Of a stretch of DNA of 64,000 bases, positions 11,219 to 24,894 are shown one piece after another. Made by a program: the position numbers and the translations under genes. The stretch spans positions 27,269,501 through 27,333,500 of the forward strand of contig JABWDB010000002.1 of NCBI GenBank assembly GCA_019614645.1, read 5' to 3'. Each line of letters begins with the position of its first letter. Within the stretch, counting starts at the first letter, position 1. The notes beneath the pieces were generated by a model, which saw only the letters and a program-made list of their open reading frames with translations, did not search any database and was not told the DNA's origin. The DNA comes from Stratiolaelaps scimitus. Taxonomy: Eukaryota; Arthropoda; Arachnida; Mesostigmata; Laelapidae.

Positions 11219-11934
11219 TCATTGAGTAACGACATGTACACTGTCAAGAACAACATTGTCCTGGGTGCAGCCAACCACGCGCAGCGTCAGAGCCCCGTAG
11301 GCCGTCTTACTAAGACCTACATGTGGTGCGACTACACCTATGCGACCATATTCATAGAAGTAATAATTAATCTCATGAGAAAAACACCACTCATTTTGTC
11401 TTGAACAAATTTTGTTTTAAACCCAGTATTTTGATTGTTGAAAGCCCTCATAATAGATGAATGATGTGGTTGCTGTTAAAGAGTTGTAAAATTTATTTCA
11501 GTCGACAGTCGATGCCTGGGTTGAATTTTACCATACGAGAATTGAAGAAACACACCACGGTTGTCGTTGTCAGGGAGAATGCGCACGTCATATCGGGCTC
11601 CCGCTCGAAATAGAGCATGTTTTTAGCAAAGTTCATAATGTCAACGTAAGAAACCATCTTCTGTTCGTAACTATAACTGAAACAATAAAGGCACATTTGG
11701 TCGGCTCAGAGACAGAAATCTCGATTTTACGACGACGATAAAACTCTATTTTATGTATAATCCTAGGTTGTAGCTGTCAATAAATCACCATATTGGTGGT
11801 GGTGTGAACATAATTGTATCTATGTAAATTATGTTGGACCACTTCGTCGTGGTTCGCGAGAATAATTTACGCATTGGCAGGACTATCGGCGGCATCGAGG
11901 TTGATCGATCTGAACGCATTAACAGCCTGTTTTC
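11219..11934 (-). CDS. Candidate terminal exons of an unrecognised gene
   Basis: Three minus-strand segments chain with compatible phases: 11934-11871, 11676-11532 and 11371-11219. The first begins after TTCTCTAG and reads KQAVNAFRSINLDAADSPAN. The second begins after ATTGTTTCAG and contains SYVDIMNFAKNMLYFEREPD and CAFSLTTTTVVCFFNSRM. The third begins after TTTTTCTCATGAG and contains GVVAPHVGLSKTAYGALTLR, ending in TGA. Alternatively the second could run to its own TAA, which overlaps an AATAAA. I recognise no domain. The plus strand is also open over the same segments (about 11201-11362 and 11502-11741, the latter after TTTATTTCAG), so strand is uncertain and chance is possible. No upstream exons were established. 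Confidence 0.3.
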
Positions 11935-11949
11935 CTAGAGAACACCGCG

Positions 11950-12060
11950 CTCAGATAGAAATTTGTGAAATCCTAATCTGGATACATATACAAATATATT
12001 ACCCTCTTATGTATATATTACAGTAATCGCCCCCCTTGGCTATAATAAAGAAGTATTTGT

Positions 12061-12102
<42 letters not shown>

Positions 12103-15100
12103 CGTATCTATTTGTTCGTGAAACATTCATGCACATTTTAAAATCAACTCGAAATTTGGACACACTCCAAAATTGAAAAAAGCAGTAAACTCAACTAATG
12201 CCAGATACGTAAGTAATATATCATGTAAAACATTTGACATTTGGCCTGTTCTGTTGAATATTTAATCTGTACACGTGCGGTGTAATTCAAGTCCGAGGTG
12301 AAGTGTGACAAATTTGGAATATGGCGGTTTAGAAAGAGCTTGATTCATAGTCCTCGCATGTAATCGGTTCATACTCATAAAGAACGATTCAGTTACGCAA
12401 TTTTGTCCTTACAGTATGAATAAGTATGTTCTACGACAAAACGTATATTCAGAATAATGTCCACGACTATAAGTTATCATAAATGAAAAACGGTTGTTTG
12501 TGGCCGCCCTTTGAATTCAGATAGATTCATTAGGCAGACGGAAGCAGTTGTATATATTTTGAATTTAAATAGAGCAAGGTTAGTTTAGTGTTTTCGAAAT
12601 GAGCGTTTAACCTCGAGTAAATATGTGTGCGCACTATCAAAGATCCGTAGTGGTATCATCTTTGGTCTCAGCGAATACCGCGTCATATTTTCGTCATTCA
12701 AAAACGCCGAGTCAACAGACGAGTGACCTAAACCTTCGTCCGTCCTTGCCTAGCAATTGTAAGATGCAGCCTGGAAAGAAGCCCCCATGAGCGAATCTAT
12801 CCTAGTGATACATCCTTTCTATCTATGAACTGGTATTCCATTTCATGGTGCGATTAGTTATAAACGCTTGACTACAGTTTCGATTGTGTCCTTTTTCTGG
12901 ACCTGTCGAGCCGCGTATCTTGTGGATATGGTTCATGTAGTTTTATATTTCATTAGTTATTTTTTTATATATTTATAGGCAATCCACACGCGATATGGTG
13001 TGACCTCCCCGAAAGCGAAGAAGAGTCCATTTGTTTATATGGTCTCACACATCTGTAATTAATCCTATGATTCTAAATAATATATGTTCGTATTATGCGC
13101 TTGCGGAGTAGAAGACAGGAAAAATTAGGTGACCGTAAGGACCCACATGACAACATCTTGATCTCGCCCCCTTCTAGAATTCTTGATGTTGTTCAAGGGC
13201 ACCGTCCTTCCCGTTATCGTTACAATAGTAATCAATATCCAGCATATTATAGAATAGAATATATGATTGAGAGACATTCTATGAAGGTCTCTATGAGATA
13301 AAAAAAAATGTTGGTAAACATTTGTAATATAAAATTTGTGTTTCTATACTTGGTTATTCCGAGAAATTCATTTTCTCATTTCTCGTCACTGTTACCAGTC
13401 GCCTCTTACCATCTTGGATACACTACGCCAATGACATATAACGTAAATTCGAACTGCAATACGTCTTTCTGTGCAACTCGGATTAGCCTTGATACAATAA
13501 GTGTTTAACTGCTCCGTTAGCTTGACAAGTGCTGTCTTGCTTTTCTGCTGTTTTGCACCCACCCAATAAATTTATAGTTGCTTTTCTGGTGTCAGATGTC
13601 AGCATGAACTTCATAGTCAATGAATCCTGACGTCACTGGGGTAATCCCCGGGGGCTTTCGGTTGAATAAGGGCCGTTATGAAAATAGCCACAACTGGACC
13701 AAGCGCTTTATCGGATTGGCATCAGTGAGACCAGCAAGCGCATTGGGGAAAGTACTCGTCGTACAACGAAACTCTGTGTATATTTCGTGCCAATAGTTTG
13801 GTGTAATGTGCTAACGAACACAACCATGACGTAATGTTATGGTTGAGTTCGTCAGCCAGCTGATCGGGATACCCTTGTGGTGGATGGTTAACTTCGAACT
13901 TGTCTAAGACGTCACATGAACGAATCCATTCAAGATCGTTGGTGAATATCAGATTTTGTCACTGGGAATGTTATAAATGACGACTTACGAAAAGAAAAGG
14001 CAATGTTGCTTTTAATACGACTTGGTATTGACGGAAATCGTACATAGCAGCATAGATAAATTTCTTCACTTACCTTCCGCGCATAACATTTCCACTCAAG
14101 AACGGGGACTGGTTCTGCCTCGCGAACAAATATCAATTTTTTTGTCCATTTCGACGAGCTTCACATGCAAAAAAAATCAATTTAATATATAATAATTCAT
14201 AATGCTTTTAGAAGAGTAACTCTTGGGGGTCAAAACAAGACCATCCTTGCGCAATATATCATTACGAAATGTCTGCTGACAATTTACACCCATTTGGCCT
14301 TGAATCTTGCCTATGCAATGATCGTCCTTGAGGATGCCCTGAAGCATCGAATACGATAATCTTGTACGGCTTGCAAGAGGACGCAACGCCTCCTACACTG
14401 GTAACCCATTATGCACTGCTTTCTGATGTTGCTGAGCATCACTCCGATAACTTACAGTTACACTTTGGCAGTTAGCCTCTCCTGCCTAAAACTTCGTACG
14501 CCATCCCAGTATATTTCTGACGGATAGGGCCTCCTGTAAACTTCACCAATGTGGCCGTTACTGCAGGCCGTTACTGAAAATCCGCCAGGTTTGCTTGATT
14601 CAACCTATTATTACGTGTAAGGAAAGCAAATATGAGTGGAGTGAGTGCTCAGCACACACATACACGTTCAGAGGACGTTGACGCCCTCATTTGAAGCCTT
14701 GTCCCATCTAACACATCAAGACCAAGTGACTCAATGACACAATCGTCGGCCTTCGGATCCTATGTATATATATATACCCTAGCATTTGTATGTTTTGCTG
14801 GAAACATATCTGATGGTCTATTGTGTCAAGAATTTCTTATGGAATTCACGTTTTATGGCTTGTAGCAGGAGCGTTCGTTTTGAAATTTCTAGAAGCAATA
14901 GGCAAGATCGATTGTTGAATGTTGATATGTATTGACATCCGTTTGGAGAGCAAACTCATGTATCAAGAACGTTCACATGTGTTTTTCTTTTTTGTGAAAT
15001 CTTCCAATTGGGTCTAACAACCGTCTACAGTAGTAGTACATCCAATTGACATGCACTCAATGACGTGAAGGTTACATTGTAGAAAGGTACCCTGTATTCG

Positions 15101-16945
15101 AATATCGTCCATTTCGGAAACAGATAAAAATTACGTTGTAGCGATTTGTTCCAGCTGATATTTTTACAGATCTGATATCTAAATATTCCTTTTTACCAGT
15201 TTCGCTGTCAGCGAGTTATCAGCTTTTCGCTCAGGGTCCGGTGTCGGGAAGCATAAATGAAGTCTTCTGTAATTGGAGTACATTTGGAAATCCGAGCTCT
15301 ACAAGAATGTAAATAAAAATGTCAGCATCCGCGAAACCGTCTACAGTTCTAGCGGTGATATCTATTCATTGTAATAGCATTTAGCTGAACAATTAAAGCT
15401 GCGATAGTGGCTTGGATTCTTTAATAACAAATTCACTACCGGAATGTTTTCTCGTAGGCTTCGGAGGTTGTAATGAATGGCATGTATCTGTTCTATACCC
15501 AAATGTGACTGGGTAGAGCAATAACGCCTTTTTCTATAGTCTTTCTATAATTTTGTGCGGTGTGAAACGAAACTCGCTCCCATTAAAACAGCGATTTCGC
15601 TGAGCGCGGTGATTTTGGTTGGAATCTCGGGACCTGGTGAGGACATTTAAGAAAACTTAAGCATTGTAAAGACTGCACTTCCTTTAATAAACCAATGAAC
15701 CTTTACCTTTAATCGAGTGTCAATAGAAAGTTATATTGAATATATTCGGAGTGCAGAAGTACCTGTATAAACGTATTTGGATTCCAGATAGTAAAATGTC
15801 ACTTTACTCAACAGTGTAAGAGCTTATTTACTTAGAGAAAATAATTATGAAATACATAATTGGGAAGGAAGGACAGCGTTTACTTTGCCTTGTGTATATG
15901 CAAATTTCAATTTTTCGTTGATAACATTCATAATTATATATGATAATAAACTAGGTTTAGTCAACCGCTCAATCAACAGGAGAATTTAATTCCGTTAATA
16001 AGTGGACTGATCTGTTCAAAAATGTCCACCGGATATTATCTCCCTTGACGGTCCCGTCACAGCTGTCAAACATGATGATTAATGTACCGGTACAACCGAG
16101 TGTTGTGTAATCGATCTGGATCAATTAGGATTCACGTGGGAATGATCATCCACACGATTGTCCATCTCAGCCCGTAGGCTAGCATAGAATATTATCAGTG
16201 AGTGGCTGGCTGGTGGTTCTCACGGATCTCCTAAGTCCTCGCACCTAGGAGAAGGTTTCGCAAAAAATTAGAGAAAAAGTATGAGCTGTCTCAGTAAAGC
16301 AATTACGTCTCAACCACAAGTTTTAAATGTGTTACGAGATGATAGAGGATGTTCGTAAGCTACACTTGAGAACCCCATGGGAGACCAATTCACTGTAGAA
16401 CAATTTCGACACATTTAGTTGATAATTTGTATTTCAAAACAGAAAAAGAGACAACATCCAGAATCGGTAAAAATTCTTTGAAACCTAACAAGTTTGATTA
16501 CTCCGAGACTCCGAACAGTTTATGGAGTGGTCAGTTATCTCTCTGCTTCGAAATACATACCACCATCCACTTAATACAAGCAATTTGATTTCGGTGCTTA
16601 GGCATAGAATATATTTACACAATATTACTCACTGTGTAGTTTAACGGAGAGGCTCGAGTCCCATGACACGACACATTCGTTTGAAATCTAAAGTCCTCTT
16701 GACGATTTAGACGATAGGTAATATCCCAACCATCCAACGGGTGTTTCAACTAAGCCGGGATGTCATCAGTATAATTCACAGCGATAACCGCTGTCTCTTC
16801 AAACATTGGTAGAGTGAAACAAAGTCCTGTCCACTTCTCGATTTCTGCCATTAAGAAAATGACAGGAGCCGCTTTCATTTCGTTCATAAAGAAGTAACAT
16901 CATGTCAAGTGCACGCTCTATTGCTGGACGAATCTAGTAAATTTT
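11950..16945. other. AT-rich intergenic or intronic sequence, no supported gene
   Basis: Apart from the (TA)n tract I find only short frames. The two longest, minus 13930-14136 and 14177-14386, look partly protein-like. The first contains LIFVREAEPVPVLEWKCYAR directly before a GTAAGT donor, so it could be an upstream exon of the 11219-11934 candidate. No acceptor or phase chain is strong enough to call it. Confidence 0.4.
12066..12100. repeat. (TA)n microsatellite
   Basis: Uninterrupted TA dinucleotides, about seventeen units. Confidence 0.97.
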
Positions 16946-17075
16946 CCAGGCTGATTCACTTCTAACATTTAACGGCCACTGTACTGCTTTCGGAATTGGT
17001 TCATAAGACGGACCCCTTGAATGCAAATGTGCAATGGTGTGGATCAAACCCGTGCACCTGTATGTTTACTGCAGA
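16946..17075 (-). mobile_element. tRNA-derived SINE, copy B, 5' head truncated
   Basis: The plus strand shows the shared sequence TAACATTTAACGGCCACTGT, then the TTCATAAGACGGACCCC block, GCAAATGTGCAATGG and a B-box-derived GGATCAAACCCGTGCACC. Similarity to copies A and C fades at about 17070, before the A-box head. The orientation is the same as the other copies. Confidence 0.7.
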
Positions 17076-17772
17076 CGAATCCAGGAGCCCTATATGACGG
17101 CTCAATGATACAACAGCAAGACTGTTGTGTTCTGCTTTTCAAAGAACGACGTTTTTCGGTGTTTGTATAAACGCGACCTCTTTGTTAAGCCTGTATCTGC
17201 AAACCAGTTCGTAGGCGTCGGTGGGGTGTGCAGCCCTATTCCTATTTTTGCCTATTCTGGTGTCTCTAACTGAATTCCCGTCAAGGGCCACCTCCTTTCA
17301 CATGTACGAGGCTTCATCTATGGGGCTAGTCAGCCGCAGATATGTGCTGACGGTGGCTATCTTGTACACGGACAAGTGTGAATCTTTGACCAGAGGGAAC
17401 TGCATAACTATTTCCAGTGTTTGCCGTAGTCATCAATGAAGATGACATTATGCGTGTTACGTACTGTTCCTAGTGGCCAGTACAATGCCTTACCGAGCGT
17501 TCCCGTGCAGGACCCCAACACGGAAGCCACAGTAGTCATTGGAGACTAAGGCACCCGGCTATAGAACACTAGCTGGAGCAGTTAGTTCCATACAACATGA
17601 TGAATGTTGTTAGATCATCAACCGACAACGACAACAACTAGAACATCATATCGGTGATACAATATGTGATGTGTCTCTAGGCAGTTTGTGTGCCACCTCT
17701 ATTATTTCGAAGTTGACCCATTACATGCAACCATCTACAATCAATTCCCGAGTGAATGGGCTTCGTCTAATC

Positions 17773-18474
17773 CTAGCTCTCGAAAGATAGCGCAGATTCT
17801 AAAAGAGTCTCGATTCCATCAGGTTTGTGTACTCTTCGGGTATTTGTGACACTCCCGTCTTCACATCCTACACCAAATTCCACAATACGAATCATGTCTA
17901 CAGCCCCCTTCAAAATAGCACAGTCTAAGTCCTTTGTCCGCAAGTCTAGTACATATACTCTCAGCCCTAGGCAATCTAAGATACCATCGTCAAGCGCTGT
18001 GCTCGTCATCGATACGACCGAATTAGCGCTGTTTCTGCCAGTAGGAGTGGAGGCTCTCAGTGGAAGCCGCTCGCAACCACTGCGACTCGGGTGTGGGGCG
18101 TTGGGCAGATTCGCTCCCACCATCGTGGCCTATCCATTGCCCACCTCTTTCTCAATCCACAACCCAAGTCCCTTCCTTGCGACCCCCGATTGGCTTCAAA
18201 GGCCCTCATGAGGAATCAACATGGGGGTTCTACGGTGGAGAGGGAAATTCGGAAAGACCTTGAGGGGAGGGTAACCGGTTAGGACCCTACCATCCTGGAG
18301 GAGGGGGTCATCCTTTTCTGTGTTTACGTTATGAGACCATAGAAGCTGGCTGTCAGCCAGACGTGAGGTGAGGGCAGAGCCACGCGATGCCGTTTCGCTT
18401 AGCAGCAAGCAACGCCACTCGCTATCGGAGATATAGACAAACTCTCGAATGGGGTTAGTGATTTGCTTGTTCAT
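17773..18474 (-). pseudogene. Possible decayed open reading frame interrupted by two stops
   Basis: Two minus-strand frames, 18474-18196 (92 codons) and 18123-17773 (116 codons), lie in the same frame. The roughly 24 codons between them contain only two stops (one TGA, one TAG), so about 230 codons are open apart from two interruptions. The DNA is GC-richer than its surroundings. I recognise no family; the second part contains GILDCLGLRVYVLDLRTKDL. A third frame at 18805-18533 lies just upstream in another phase. It could be an old gene or transposon fragment, exons with an unrecognised intron, or chance in GC-rich DNA. Confidence 0.25.
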
Positions 18475-18809
18475 GTTCAGGCTATCTCTATTGCATCCTG
18501 TTCTTATAAGTTTGATCGGCTGAATATGAAATCTAGCCAGGAGAAACTTGCGAGAAATAGAAGGGGCATAAGTGTCTGTGTGTGGGTGGAGTAAAACTTT
18601 TCAAAATAGGAAGAGTGCCAATGTGAGAAGTTATCGTCACGTCGAAGAATTCTCCTATGACAGAAGTTCCCGATGTGAACGAGGCAGCAGGTGGCTCGAA
18701 TTGTCTTGGCAGGCAGTTGTCAACGTGTGGTAGAATGTCGTAGAAGTTGACGTGTATGAGTGATAGCAGCGTTGTGGAATAATGTTCGACAACAGTGGTC
18801 GTCACATGC

Positions 18810-20216
18810 TGACAGTGACTGATGTTGATCTGACAGGAGATAGACTGCTTTGGTGTGATGTGTAGTGTAGTTCTATTTGCCGTTAAGGGATGGTAAAGGT
18901 TAACGTGAATAGTAACGACAATGTGACTTCAGCAACAAGTGTAATCGTTCATTGTCTAACCAAGAATTGATGATACAAACTGTAGAGGGCAATGTACGGT
19001 TAGCTGGGGGGAGTCACTGAAATCAGCGTTTGTTTAACACGGGTCGTATCCTCAGCGAGGGGGGGGCCGAAGAATACTTGTCCTGTCATAAAGTGTGGCC
19101 AGGTATTTGGAGAAGTGTCGATCGCAATTGGAACTGAGGCGAGAACAAACAAAGGGGACAACAAGATGCTCCCCGCCGACGTGAACAGCGATTCGAAAGA
19201 CTAGAAGAGTCTAGCAGATAGTCGCCAGTCGAATAGTGCGGAGCCAGCCGGGTGCCAAACACCATCAGCTACAACAATGTGCGTGTGTGTAAGTGACACC
19301 TATTGAGCTTTCATCAGAATGTTCTCTCAAAAGCAAAAGAAGATATGAAAATACTACACTGAATAAATAATAAAGATATTTAATAATATTTTTGATGTAA
19401 TTTTCACATTTTATTTTTTTTTCTATTTTAACGTCGACCCCACTCATATTCATTTGCTGTAGTTTATTAAGCGAGTGCATGAAGTATCTAAGCAAGCTAA
19501 AAGGAGTCCGATTCTACAGAACCAGCTATTTATTGATATTAGTTGGTTGACACCCGGGACATGAAAAACAAATTTCTGGGTCGACCGCCTACATCTGTAA
19601 GCAGATGCTAATAACAATGTTTAGTAATCATTGAGAGTAATTATTAGATATTGTTATGCAGGGATGTTTAGGACATCTGCCTCGATTCAGGTGAAGAGTC
19701 TGAGATAATGTTACGAGCGATCGCGACCGAGTGGTATTAATGTTTAGCAAAACGAATGCTGCTTTCAGCAATAACTTCTCTATACTACACATCGCTATTT
19801 GCGTGTCAAATATGTATATGTAATTAAGAATCAAACTCTGCACCAGATTTGTCAAATCCTCTATCGCCGGTTTGATGAAGATTTACCAGAGTGTGGCAAT
19901 TTGCGTTTCGGGCCTTCGATCAATGCTGAGCGCAGTCGGATGAGTCAAAAACACTGAATTAAGTTGTCTTTGAGTTCCTTTGTCCTCCGCCAACAGTTGA
20001 TATTAAACGCAACTAGGCTCTAGAGGAGATTGACTGTCGTAATTAGTACGCATCCTTCGAAATAACGCATCGAACGTACTTATGGGAGCACTTAGAGAGC
20101 TGTATAGATCGATCTCAACTAACGCCGCTAAGGCTTTTCTTTGTACGTCACGCACTGCTAATATGGCAACGACGGCTAAGGACGGATATATAGTCTGTAC
20201 GGAAAGCAACATAGTT

Positions 20217-20220
<4 letters not shown>
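18810..20220. other. No supported gene
   Basis: Ordinary AT-rich sequence. The open frames here are short and have no splice or domain support. Confidence 0.5.
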
Positions 20221-20281
<61 letters not shown>

Positions 20282-20284
20282 TAT
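20221..20284. repeat. (AT)n microsatellite, one interruption
   Basis: About 64 bp of AT dinucleotides broken by a single G at 20263. This is the longest simple repeat in the window. Confidence 0.97.
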
Positions 20285-21228
20285 GCTACAATAAAGGTTT
20301 TCCAAGCCACGACTGACCCATACCTTCATCTCTCTGTAGTTGCCTCCCCCAAATTTTCAGTCTCTTGGCAGTACTACAGAATTATTTCCTTTCGGATTCA
20401 AGGGCGTCATCGTCTTTGATGTTCTTTGAATGAGCATCAGGTGACTATTCGGAAGGGCATGTTGAAAATAAGTATATATCCATTCAAAAATACATCGATT
20501 CTCACATCAAATCCCGTTCACCCGTCCAGACCTGCTATTTCTCTTGTTGCTACTTAGCTATTACGTGTCTAAGAAAAGTTTATCTAAGAAAAGCCATTTG
20601 ATAAAAACTCAAAATCATAGCCTATGAGAATATTCTCTGCAAACTACCATCAACTCGCTCTCAATATTTACAATATGGAATTTATACATATGAGTGTGTC
20701 CTATATCTAGATAAGAACGTGTTTGATTCGGATCGAAAAGCGAATTAAATCAGTCTAACAACTTGAGAGTTTAGGTATGGTGCAAATATAAAGCTTAAAA
20801 TAAAGACGAAGCAGATGCCTACAAATGTCAGTTAATAGGAGTGTCTGCTGACGGGAGAGAGCGAGAGAAAGGCTGAGGGGCCATCAATGGCCACCAAGAA
20901 AACTTGCTTCCCTCTCCTCTATCACCTTCTCTGGCGAGGAATTCTTGTTCTTGGCCTTGTCCTCATCAGGTTATGGATTATGGATTCAGATTATAATCTA
21001 AATCATGTTAAATGTTTTGGATACCTAAACCACCTGTATTCAATGAGCACGTCGCGTCACCGTCCTCGAATTAGAAGTACTTGGTTTTAACATAGCCTGC
21101 TCAATTGACAAAGCCTGAATGCATAATGGTCGATATTTTTTCTAGATATCGGTACCATACTAACCTATTAACATTCTAATATTGTACTAATATTACACTG
21201 AGATTTCCCAAACTAAAAAAATAAAATT

Positions 21229-21390
21229 TTTCGGGCTGACTCACATCCAACATTTTACGTCCACGGTACTTGCTTCATAAGACGGATCCCTTTAAATGAA
21301 AATATTCAACGGTGGGGATCGAACTCGTACACCTACGTGTCTACTTCGATTTCAAGGCGTACACGTATGCACCACGCCATCGGGCTCGAG
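21229..21390 (-). mobile_element. tRNA-derived SINE, copy C, best preserved
   Basis: Read on the minus strand it starts GAGCCCGATGGCGTGGTGCA (A-box head). About 45 nt later it has the RNA polymerase III B box GAGTTCGATCCCCACC. The shared body follows (CCGTCTTATGAAGCAAGTAC and GGACGTAAAATG), ending GAGTCAGCCCGAAAAATTTT with an A/T-rich tail. A and B boxes at tRNA-like spacing plus a conserved non-tRNA body and tail identify a SINE. Confidence 0.85.
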
Positions 21391-24300
21391 ATTTACCAAA
21401 CCGACCCTCGGCTACTCTCCTTATGGGACTGGATAGCCTTTCTACAACTGCTACTATTATTACCAAGCATACAACTAAGATCTCCATCGCTGACTGACTC
21501 TCAGTTGACTTCCTTCGGTCGATGGCAAAAAGGCCTCGGTACTGTTTTGTGTCAGCGTTGCTTCAAGGATCTGACTATGATTATATTACTACTACTACTA
21601 TGAACAACAATACTACTGCTACAAGAGATAGATAGTTCGTGTGCTACGTAATAAATAAGTAGATACATAGGTGGATAAATAGACGCACCGGGCATAGCTC
21701 GATATAAAAGACCCGCATAAACCTGCGAGGGTTATTTTATTTATGATGCCAAGCGTAGTGCATAATTATCCTGGATTATTCGTGTCACAGCCAAGGACAA
21801 GCACGATGACGATTCACTAGCAAATAGTTGGACGTATGCGTTCTCGGTCGTTTGATTAGTACAAGATGAGTTTTCAACATATCGTGATCGAACATGTGCA
21901 TACATACGACAGACGGCAAGTCGACCAATTTTAAGATCTATTCCTTGGATAAGTTTATTTAATAGATTATTATTAAATAGATTACATTCAATTAAAAACG
22001 ATTTATCTACTCACATATATAAGCTCACGCTGATTGATCATTGTGTTTTCTTGGATGAAAGGGCCTGCTACACATTTTATGTTTACTCCATTTATATGTG
22101 TGCTTGGATATCTACTTTGCGACATCCTTTTGAAGACGCACTCGATGTTCGCTTGAAAGTCTGACGAGAAACCAAGATTGTTTTGTCACAAGCACATTAC
22201 ACCTCGCTTGCCGTCGATGTATAGCCTTGCCGTTAACCTAAAGGTTATTTTCCAGCTCTCCAGACGCGAGGGCGAAATATCTCAAAGAATAGCTGGCCAT
22301 ACATGCTCCATCCAGCGTACGCATTTCTCCGACAAAACGTACAAGATCCAATTGGGGGATTGCCAAAGCACAACGAAAGAGCAAATGTTGTCTCTAGAAT
22401 ATGTATAAGAGTCAACGGCATGTATAACGGCACAACTCAAGCAAAACGTGTAGGTGAGAACCGTTGCACTTATTTTAACTGGCACGTGGCTTGTAAACGT
22501 TAAAATGGGCTAAATTTGTCGATCCAGAGGAGAAGGCTGTCATGATCTGCCCCAATCCGGGTCTCTCTAGTCATTCTACAGTTTTATCGTAACGTGCACC
22601 CTTACAAATGACCTTGTGACCTGAATGCAAGGGGATCTAGGTTTAAAAGCGACTACACGGTTCGACATAATCTGTTTTTCGCCTGGAAAGGCGGAAAGCT
22701 CTGATTGGGGAGGCGCCTGAAAAGCGGCAGTTTCAAAGGAGTAGGAAAATGACGACTGGCGTGGAACGCATTTTCTAATGACATTAGCAAGGACGGTCGC
22801 TCTATTCCTATGTATTCTGTTCTTGTTCTTTTCTCGTCTTCTTCGTCTTTTCCTCCCTTTCTAACTCTATCGTTTCCTGTCACTGTGCTCCATTCTGCCG
22901 AAATCTCTGCCTTGTTTCTCTCTTGCGTCTTCTTCTCTTTTACCATCGTTCGATATAGAAGGAACAAGGTATAATAGGCTCGGCATTGCCTTGCCGCCTA
23001 CCCGAAGCAGAGCTCCGCTGGGCTGATTAGAGAGACTCGAGGCACGTGCGATGCTTAAACTTTCACTTTGAACCCTCACGGAGAAACTGGAAGAGAGAGA
23101 GAGAGAGGGAAGCTTCGAGCAAATCGGATTTTATGTGTTACTCACGCCTCCTTGCCGTTTGTTTGCTTCGACGCTCTTAGAAAAGAGATAAATAGATTAA
23201 ATCGTCTCGGCCCCTTTTCACAACCCCGATCCAGTGATGTTGACAAGAGAAAAAGTTTTTACCCACAATCACACTCTCATTGTATTATCTCGCTTATTGT
23301 GTTGGCTAAAAAAAGTTAAATCCATCGATTATTCCTTTAAATAGCAAAGTAAGCAAACAAGCGACATCAGCATCCATCTGTTTCCTGAAAAAGACGCACG
23401 AGTACACGAAATGTAATAAGATTTTTAGATATATGTAGACCCATTGAATGAAATAGCAGAAATAATTGGAAAAACATATTTAAATGGCGTTCGTAATTCA
23501 CCTGTTGGAACCTTCTGAGTGAATAAAGTAGTTGCTAATGCTTTTCTGCTTCAAAGGTCGACCTAATGCACCACCCTCTCAGCGATATCACAATAATGAC
23601 AATGTGGAACTATTAGGATAATAACGATCCGTGTTATTAACATTTTAAGGGACCTTCATTAGAGTTTCCTAGTAGACATCTATCGTCACTAGCTCTTAGT
23701 TATTGAGAACTTTCGGAAAAACTAGTTTACCATCGGCTCTTCCCTACTACAGTGGTAGACATTATGAGTTGACTGCTACCATCGATTGTGTCGGTACCAC
23801 GTTCTAATCGGGATCAAATATCCAGTCATCATATGAGGGTTACGCTTCATTAATTGTTAATGTTCTACTGTTGGCAATTACAAGAATCAGCAACCTTCTG
23901 ACGAATAACTTCGTTGGCTATAAGGCTTAAGTTGCTACAGCAGAGGGCAGCTTATTAATCCTCTGTTTGCTGATACAGACATGCAGAACTGCACATGTTA
24001 CACTCCGTCTACAAGAAGCAACGTACTGGTATCACTAAAGCAATGGCAAGAACTCCTGATCATGTTTCGGGCATGAAGGAAATGCAATTGCCGAATTGAG
24101 ACCACTTTCCTTAATCCACCATACAGCGTACATTAGAGCTTTATGCTTCGTTCGGCGCTTTCGTGTACCAGATGCCATTTGTCATAGTCGTCAATGCCAT
24201 TCGATCCTCGTCGTATACTACGGAGAAGTGGAGTTAGTCTGAGAGAGATATACGCAGCCGTCTGACGTCCATAAGAGGTGAAAGCAGCTGTCATTGATCT

Positions 24301-24853
24301 TGATATTCGTTGAGTAATCAAATCATTATGATATCTAACACCGACATAGTAGTGGTTCGGCATTAGCCGCTAGCTATACGAGTATACCACATTCGTATAA
24401 AAAGGTGTACACATTCGACCACTACCCTGATGAGACGAGAAGAGGTAGATGCTTTTGCATCTGACAGAGACATAACATGAGGCCTAAGTGGCAATACGCA
24501 TAATAAATTGTGACGATCTGGTATAAACAATGGTATCTAGCAGACATTTGCCAACTACAATAGGATAGCACCTTTAGTACTAGACTGGCTATACATATTT
24601 GTTAGTGGGAAATATGATCACTGCTTCTGCCAGCAGCATCATCTCCCGAATCAATTACAATGGCACACTTGGCGCTGTAATTAATAAATTACTAGCTTGA
24701 TTCATTTACGTATAGCAGTCGCCAAAACCACAACGAGCAATGAAAGTTAATCTACTTCTAGTTGTTCATTAGAATGAACAGTTTTAATTTGATATATGTA
24801 TATGTGAAAATGAGTAGAAGTGTAAAACACTTAGTCACTGTATACGTTTGCCA

Positions 24854-24894
24854 AGTGACGTGAAGGGTATACTTTGCTCAGTGACGTGAAGGGT
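24854..24894. repeat. 15-bp direct repeat, two copies 26 bp apart
   Basis: AGTGACGTGAAGGGT occurs at 24854-24868 and exactly again at 24880-24894. Each copy contains TGACGTGA, a CRE/ATF-like core. No gene start is recognised nearby, so a regulatory role is speculative. Confidence 0.6.

Noticed and set aside
20003..20329. Frames rich in YIYIYI across TA tracts (also near 1211, 32289 and 33137)
   Set aside because: They are translations of (TA)n microsatellites.
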